A stretch of 60,000 bases of DNA. Origin: Diphasiastrum complanatum (Eukaryota; Streptophyta; Lycopodiopsida; Lycopodiales; Lycopodiaceae). The translations under genes were made by a program, and so were the position numbers. Positions 54,456-60,000 of this stretch are shown here, in pieces. The stretch spans positions 3,675,194 through 3,735,193 of the forward strand of contig CM055113.1 in assembly GCA_029204225.1 (NCBI GenBank), read 5' to 3'. The notes beneath the pieces were generated by a model that made no database searches, was not told the DNA's origin, and saw nothing but the letters and a program-made list of their open reading frames with translations. Numbering within the stretch: the stretch's first letter is position 1; each line of letters begins with the position of its first letter.

Positions 54456-56830
54456 TTGCAGAACCATGGAAAACAAATTTATATGAATAAAGTTCACTTT
54501 TTAGAAGGTGAGTTAATTCGGATATTCTCTTATTGTCAGAATAGAGATTGCCATCTCCAAAAGACGTTAGAAGAAAATGAACAATTTAAAAAAAATAATG
54601 AATCATTACATAAGATAACAATCAATATCAAATCAGAACTAGAGCAAATGCAATCAGTCTTACAATCTATTCATATTGAAAACTTACAATTATTGAAGGA
54701 TGTGGATTTGGCAAAGAAGAAGGCTGAAAGTAAGAAGTGAAAGCGACAAAGTTGCAAGGATATTCAAACGCTTTCAAAAGGAGGTTATTGAAATAGAAGG
54801 ATCTGTGCATTCAAGTAAGCATATTCTGATTTTTGTAAGTTTTTCAATAATATTTGGATTTAATTTTAGCTATGGTGATATTCTGTTAACTATCTTTTTT
54901 TTTTGCAGATCTGCATTAGTAGCTCCTCAGAATATTAAAGACAATGCTTCACTAAGAATGTCATTGGGCACAATATTGACTTGCAAATCCACTGAGCGTA
55001 TCATGATGAACAATAAGAGTTCAAATGTAAAGTGTAAAATAGCAGAGTCTTTGATGGTGGACATTCGAAATTTTTTAGATAAGGGTATAGTTCAGGGCTT
55101 GTGATTTTGCAGGTATTAGCAGGGAAGCATAGGCAACAATATTTAAACTAATTAGAGAAGCTTTTAAGCAAGTTCAAATTAGAAAAGTCCCAATCCCTAG
55201 GACATATCACTTGAAGAAAGAGAAGGATACATTAAACATAGGTATGCATAAGATCACTGGAACTCCATTTCATATTGAGGAGGTGTATGAAACTGATGGA
55301 AGATCAATATTCTATAATTCATCAAACAACTTTTTTGTTGATCTAAATTACTTGTTGAGATACATTGTCACATTCTATGATATAACCTATGAAAAGGTGA
55401 ATGACAAAATAATCATAGTACTTAAGTTAGATGAGTCAGAAATTGTGAAAGGGCAAAAGATGGAGAGAGTTAGTATAACTCTCATGAATGGTGCTCTATC
55501 ACAAATAGAGGACCAAGAAGATTTCAGATTCAGTATCCAGTCAGAAAATGATATATGGTGGTTGGCAACATTTCAGGTAACTAGCCTCATTATTACATTA
55601 CATTCATTCAATAGTATTAATTCATTGTAAACTAAGTCTGATTAATTATTTGGACAGGTGCTGAAGGAGGATCATGATATATTATCATGGATATTCTAAA
55701 GGACATCTTATCCTAGGATCATCAAGGACCGTATGGATGGAGGACTTCTCAATATTCCAGAAGTTGGAGACTTCAATGTTGAATGGCACAAGTGATTTGA
55801 AAACATTGAAATGTATGTATAATGTCTCTCACGGTGCTACATCAAAACACCCTTGTTTGTACTGCATAAAAATGGCAAAAGATGTAACTAGGAGTACATG
55901 AATTACTAGAGAATATGCAGATCCAAACTGGAAGCCTGTGCTGCCTATCCCCTTGAAAAATGTGCATGTTTGCACTCTTCATGCAGAAGTTAGATTAATA
56001 GAAAAGATCATTTATCTTCATATAGTTTTTGCTTGGAATACTAAGCCAATATCATTAGCAAAGGAAGCTACCTCTCGATTAGAAGATGTTTTATCAAAAG
56101 CAGGAGTCCATAAGTGACATGTCAAAATTCAAAAATATGAAAAGCTTTCAGGAAAGAATGGGAACATGCCAACTAAGCCAAGCATAGGAGGAGCAAAAGC
56201 ACGTCATTTCCTATCAAATCATACTGGTAAGGCTTCTAATATTCAACACTCAGTTTGGACAGATATCATTGCTACCACTCAGGACTTTGAGAAAGATGAC
56301 AAAACCAGAGTACTAAAAGTTGATATATGGAAGAAGCTTGATACTATGATTGCTATTTTAAGAAAATAAAAATACTCTAATATTGATAAGAAAGCTGTTC
56401 AAAGGACTTGTGTCGAGTTTGTTAATGCAGTATCAAAAGCATGGGGAGAAGATCACATCACTCATTACATGGTTAGTATTAATTTTTTAAGATGCTTTCA
56501 ATTTTTCATATATATTTAGATCCAAACATAAGACTAACATGATTTTGACATATGCAGCACATAGTAAGAGATCATACAACATTTTTTGCAAACACATATG
56601 GAAGCTTGAGTGTATGGTCATCACAAGGGATGAAGAAGTCACACTGGCAAGCACGAGCAACATATCATTGAAATACACAACATGGAAGAACCAAGAAAAA
56701 AATGAAACTACATTTGTCAATTGTTTTAGTGGTTCTACCGCAGAGTTCAGATTCGACATATAACAAAGTCCCCACAATACAACAAGTTTAGAAAAGCATG
56801 CAAGTTCATACAAGAAGAGAAAATTAGATG
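54456..56830 (+). pseudogene. decayed multi-exon gene, unrecognised family
   Basis: Coding-like blocks are separated by short introns with good splice sites. Introns are 54815-54908 (GTAAGC...TTTTGCAG), 55577-55657 (GTAACT...TGGACAG) and 56472-56557 (GTTAGT...TATGCAG). The first block (54456-54740) is a charged coiled coil. The second reads SALVAPQNIKDNASLRMSLG. The third (~55113-55576) includes IPRTYHLKKEKDTLNIGMH and NDIWWLATFQ. The fourth includes ATSKHPCLYCIKMAKD, NVHVCTLHAEVRLIEKII and TKPSIGGAKARHFLSN. Splicing intron 3 joins HITHYM to HIVRDHTTFFANTYGSL, then SSQGMKKSHWQARATYH. Stops and at least two frame changes show decay. I cannot name the family. A DNA-transposon protein or lineage-specific host gene are both possible. 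Confidence 0.6.
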
Positions 56831-56965
56831 ATTGTTGAGTAGAAGATCATCATTGTCATCAAACCATGACATGTTCAGAATTGCTTTGCAAATTCATTGA
56901 ACAAGAGAGGAGAAATACTCAATGTAAATGTATTGATTGTATTATAACAAAATACAAAGTGTCAA

Positions 56966-57601
56966 CTATTCATCATCAGATCGTGTGTCAGTGTCATGAA
57001 GAAATTCTCTGCTAGTGTATGCATCTAATAGATGTGCATTATCCTTATTTCCACTAAGCTCAATATAAGTGGAATACAATGAATAATGGAAGCTCGTTAA
57101 AGGAACATTCCCATCAGTAAAACCTAAAATGTTCAAAACATAAGATCTTTTGACAAAAATGATCTTATTTGTCTTAACAAATTTATGTCCTCCTAGGTAA
57201 AATGATAAAGCTTTAACTACCATCATAAGACTCTCCCCAACTGGGCTCAGCTTGGAATGAGCAATACAGATCTCATTCTTTAGGAAATGCCTACGATAGT
57301 CCACTACCCCTCTGGAACGAGGATGCGTGTTGTCTGAAACCACCTCGTCTCGCAGCAAAATCATCAATTATGAGAGCATCCTACAATAGGAAATATGTTA
57401 GCAAAAACACATTCAGTGATTAAAAACATTCTAATGCAAGGAAGTTTAAACACTTACACATTCTTCATCATCAACAGCAACCAAATCAGGATGATCTATA
57501 TTAAAATTGAAAAAACAAATCATGTTGATTTCTTGGCTTGCTACTAATGTTGTACCATGCAAGTTTGGCCTACATAGAACTCGAGCTACATGGTTATGTA
57601 A
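56966..57601 (-). pseudogene. convergent two-exon gene fragment cut by element J
   Basis: On the minus strand, 57601-57458 reads LHNHVARVLCRPNLHGTTLV and on to HPDLVAVDDEEC without a stop, ending at the donor TGT|GTAAGT. A 77-base intron ends TTGTAG at 57381. The next exon starts DALIIDDFAARRGG but shifts frame. The long open part in the other frame (to 56966) reads YRRHFLKNEICIAHSKLSPV, then FYLGGHKFVKTNKIIFVKRS, and ends SREFLHDTDTRSDDE. The 5' side stops exactly at the LTR of element J. It converges with the plus-strand decayed gene, with about 135 bases between them. Family not recognised; the two may be parts of one element. Confidence 0.55.
57597..57601. repeat. putative left target-site copy of element J
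   Basis: The pentamer tgtaa precedes the LTR start TGTCTAATT. The partner would lie beyond the window, so this is untested. Confidence 0.4.
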
Positions 57602-58262
57602 TGTCTAATTTGAAGAATACAACTTGCATATAGTTTGTAGACATAGAATTGGCAAATTCGTGCTTGTAGAAACTCGTGGCAATTCACATGCATTAGTTGT
57701 AAGTGATCCATAGTGACATGCAAGGCATGCACAAAGTATAATGGACACATGCATGATGATTTGTACTTTGCTAGTTAGAACTAGTACACTGAAAAAAGTT
57801 GGTAGAATTTCATGCATGGCAAGTGACAAATGTCACATAGACTCTAGATGTCACTTTAGTTGTCATCTTGGAATGGATAGATGTGGTTCTACTCGAGCTA
57901 CCTCAAACTCCATAAATATGTGTAGCTCTCCTCATAATCAATGATGAAGAACCAAAGTTTTGTAGCTACCTCATGCCATTTTGGATGTAAACTATTTTGC
58001 TTGTTATCTCTCTAGATTTCTCTATCTAATGCGTGTTGAAGCTAATGCTAATGCACTAAAATCTTGTACTTTTGTTCATTATTTGATTCATTGCTATCAT
58101 AATCTGATGCTTAGCATGCTAGATTGTGGTTAAGCCATTTCTTCTGAACTAGATATTGCTAAACAATCTAGAATCAGGTTACTGTGCTAATCACAAAGCT
58201 TAATCAAGATCAATCATACTTGTGGACATTCCCCACATGTGTGAATTCTAGAAATTTTATCA
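57602..58262 (+). repeat. 5' LTR of copia element J (661 bp)
   Basis: It starts TGTCTAATTTG where the neighbouring coding frame stops, and ends TTTTATCA directly before the primer site. It carries ccccacatgtgtgaa near its 3' end (58231-58245), a variant of the palindrome found in the other LTRs. Confidence 0.75.
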
Positions 58263-58275
58263 TGGTATCAGAGCC
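58263..58275 (+). promoter_or_regulatory. primer-binding site of element J
   Basis: The sequence tggtatcagagcc follows the LTR end and matches the initiator tRNA-Met complement. Confidence 0.92.
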
Positions 58276-58911
58276 AAATTAAGCTTTGCATGCTAACATC
58301 TTTGATTGTACAAGAAACTGAGAGCTAAATCAAGCAAAAAAGTAGTTTTGCACTTTTTCTCACCTTTTCTCTAAAGTGTATTTGGATCAAATCGGATTGG
58401 AACTGAATTTTCAGACCTGAAAAGAGGTAGTACAGAATTCTAGAATTCCGCACATGTGAAAATTTGATGTGTCTAGCAAGAGTTATAAGCTCTTAAAGAG
58501 GATAGGGATAGGTCCAAAATCCGAGTGACAACATTTTGATTTGATTCAATCTTTCTTTGTTCTGAATCCATTGTTTTGAACATCCTATACAAGAAACTGA
58601 AGATCAAAACTGAGTTTGAAGTAATGAACACCTTTTGAGCTGAGTAATTGTGTTTTCTTTTGAAGCATTTCACATGTGCCAAAAGTAGGATTCAAACTAG
58701 CCAAAGTGTCTCAATCCACTTTGTGTGTCTGAACTAGATAACTTGTTTTGTGAAATATTTGAGAGTCATCTCAAATACAGTTGCAAGTGTTTCACATAGG
58801 AAGGTAGTACATCCTTGAAAATACCTATAATGAAAGAGAGCAACAACTTTAAGTCTAATTGGAACAAGCTCAAACATATCTCAGTCCAATAACTAAGAAG
58901 TCTTCATTAAA
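58276..58911 (+). other. leader of element J
   Basis: About 640 non-coding bases, similar in length to A's leader. Two further cacatgtg words occur (58451, 58671). Confidence 0.75.
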
Positions 58912-60000
58912 ATGGCATCTCAGGGAGGATATCTTCTAGAAGCCAGTGAAAGACTAAATACTTCTAATTACTCAATTTGGAAGTTCAGAATGGAGTCTAT
59001 CTTGATACTCCAGGATGTTATGGATATTGTGTTTGTTGTTGAGGAGGAGCCTCAAGCACAAGCTGAAATTCTTAAGTACAAGAAAAGAGCTAGAATGGCT
59101 CTACATTTCATAATTTTGAGAGAGATAGGATCTTGCACTATAGCCAAAGAAGCTTGGGATGCACTAAAGACTATCTATGAAGCAAAGAATACTTCTAGAA
59201 TACTCACTCTTAGGAATCAGATTTTCCAAAGTTTTCAAAGAAGTGAAGAGAGTGCATCGAACTATGTTCTGAGAGTTAAAGATTTACATAGAGAGCTTTC
59301 CTGTGTTGGTGTTACCATTAACCAAGATGGGCTAGTTCAAGTCATACTGAGTGGCTTGAGAGATGATTATGATAATCTTGTTCAGTCTTTTGCTATTAAA
59401 GAGGAGTTGCCTAATCTAGAAACTCTCCAAGGAATTCTTATTTCTGAAGAAGCTAGACAAAGCTATAAACTCTCCAGCATGAACAAACTCGAGCATGGTG
59501 GAAGTGACAAAGCCCTCTTTGTCAAAGGCAAGTAGAAAGGAAGGAGTAAGAATCAGTTCTCTCAAGCATCTAACAAAGACAAAGCCAAAGATCGAGACAA
59601 AGATGGTGAAGAGGATGATACATCTCATCCTTCTAGCTCAAAGACCAAGAAGAAGAAAGTGAAGTGTTTCTTCTGTGGCAAGAAGGAGCACTATGTCTCT
59701 AATTGCTTCAAGAAGAAAAACCAACTCAAGCAAGCTAATCTCTCCAAAGAGATTGAAGAAGATTCTGTTGCAAGTGATAGAGAAGGATCACTTATGGTGT
59801 CCAGTTTTTCTTCATCACCTTTCAAGAAAGATGGAGCTTGGTACATAGACACTGGAGCCTCTTCACATATGTGCTGTTCAAAGGAGTCATTTGACTTAAT
59901 CTTACCTTTCAAAGGACTCAAGGGATCTATTTGCACAGCTAATGATCATGAGTGCCCAATAGAAGGAATTGGCAACATTCCATTGAAACTTGCTTCTTCA
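58912..60000 (+). CDS. copia Gag-Pol of element J, with one in-frame TAG, partial
   Basis: An ATG at 58912 opens Gag (MASQGGYLLEASERLNTSNY), which runs 207 codons to TAG at 59533-59535. The same frame then stays open for 155 codons to the window edge. It includes a Lys-rich stretch, the zinc knuckle CFFCGKKEHYVSNC (59668-59709) and the protease motif WYIDTGASSHM. In elements A and C the codon at the TAG position is phenylalanine, within KGKFKGKGK. Compared with A, about seven residues are missing after ALHFI, where A has the KMNVTNE segment. The remainder of pol lies outside. The stop could be a lethal change, or could be read through to set a Gag:Gag-Pol ratio. The sequence alone does not decide. 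Confidence 0.88.

Overview
The window looks like a repeat-dominated stretch of nuclear DNA from a land plant. The reasons are plant-type Ty1/copia and Ty3/gypsy retroelements, LTR primer-binding sites complementary to initiator tRNA-Met, GT-AG introns and long GA and TA microsatellites. I cannot fix the lineage from sequence alone. No complete conventional host gene is visible. The clearest intact coding sequence is a retrotransposon polyprotein.

Layout. 0-7.9 kb: one arm of an inverted duplication, a degraded LTR end, a truncated copia element (D: LTR plus gag) fused to a dead gypsy fragment, then short tandem duplications. 7.9-17.3 kb: a nested pair. B is a minus-strand, non-coding LTR element of about 3.5 kb. 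A is a complete plus-strand copia element inserted in B's 5' LTR. Both have perfect 5-bp target-site duplications. 17.3-24.4 kb: unassigned DNA, a truncated copia gag (F), a defective minus-strand copia copy (E, sister of D), the second arm of the inverted duplication, and a candidate first exon of a possibly plastid-targeted protein. 24.8-30.3 kb and 36.9-39.5 kb: a composite array of (TA)n, Helitron-like ends, GC-rich gcggtcc-type short repeats and many (GA)n tracts. 30.3-36.9 kb: a young minus-strand copia element (C) inserted in that array. Its reverse transcriptase and RNase H have been replaced by about 1.24 kb of unrelated open reading frame. 39.5-53.7 kb: old copia remnants (H, I, a gag relic, LTR pieces) in AT-rich DNA. 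54.4-57.6 kb: a decayed multi-exon gene of unrecognised family facing a second decayed gene on the other strand. 57.6-60 kb: the 5' half of another copia element (J), inserted into that second gene and leaving the window.

How the parts relate. A, C, D/E and J have related Gag N-termini and belong to one copia clade. A carries every catalytic motif and could act for itself. B has no coding capacity, and C has lost reverse transcriptase and RNase H, so both would depend on enzymes supplied in trans. Nearly all these LTRs carry the same CACGTG or CATGTG palindrome despite little other similarity, which suggests a shared regulatory input.
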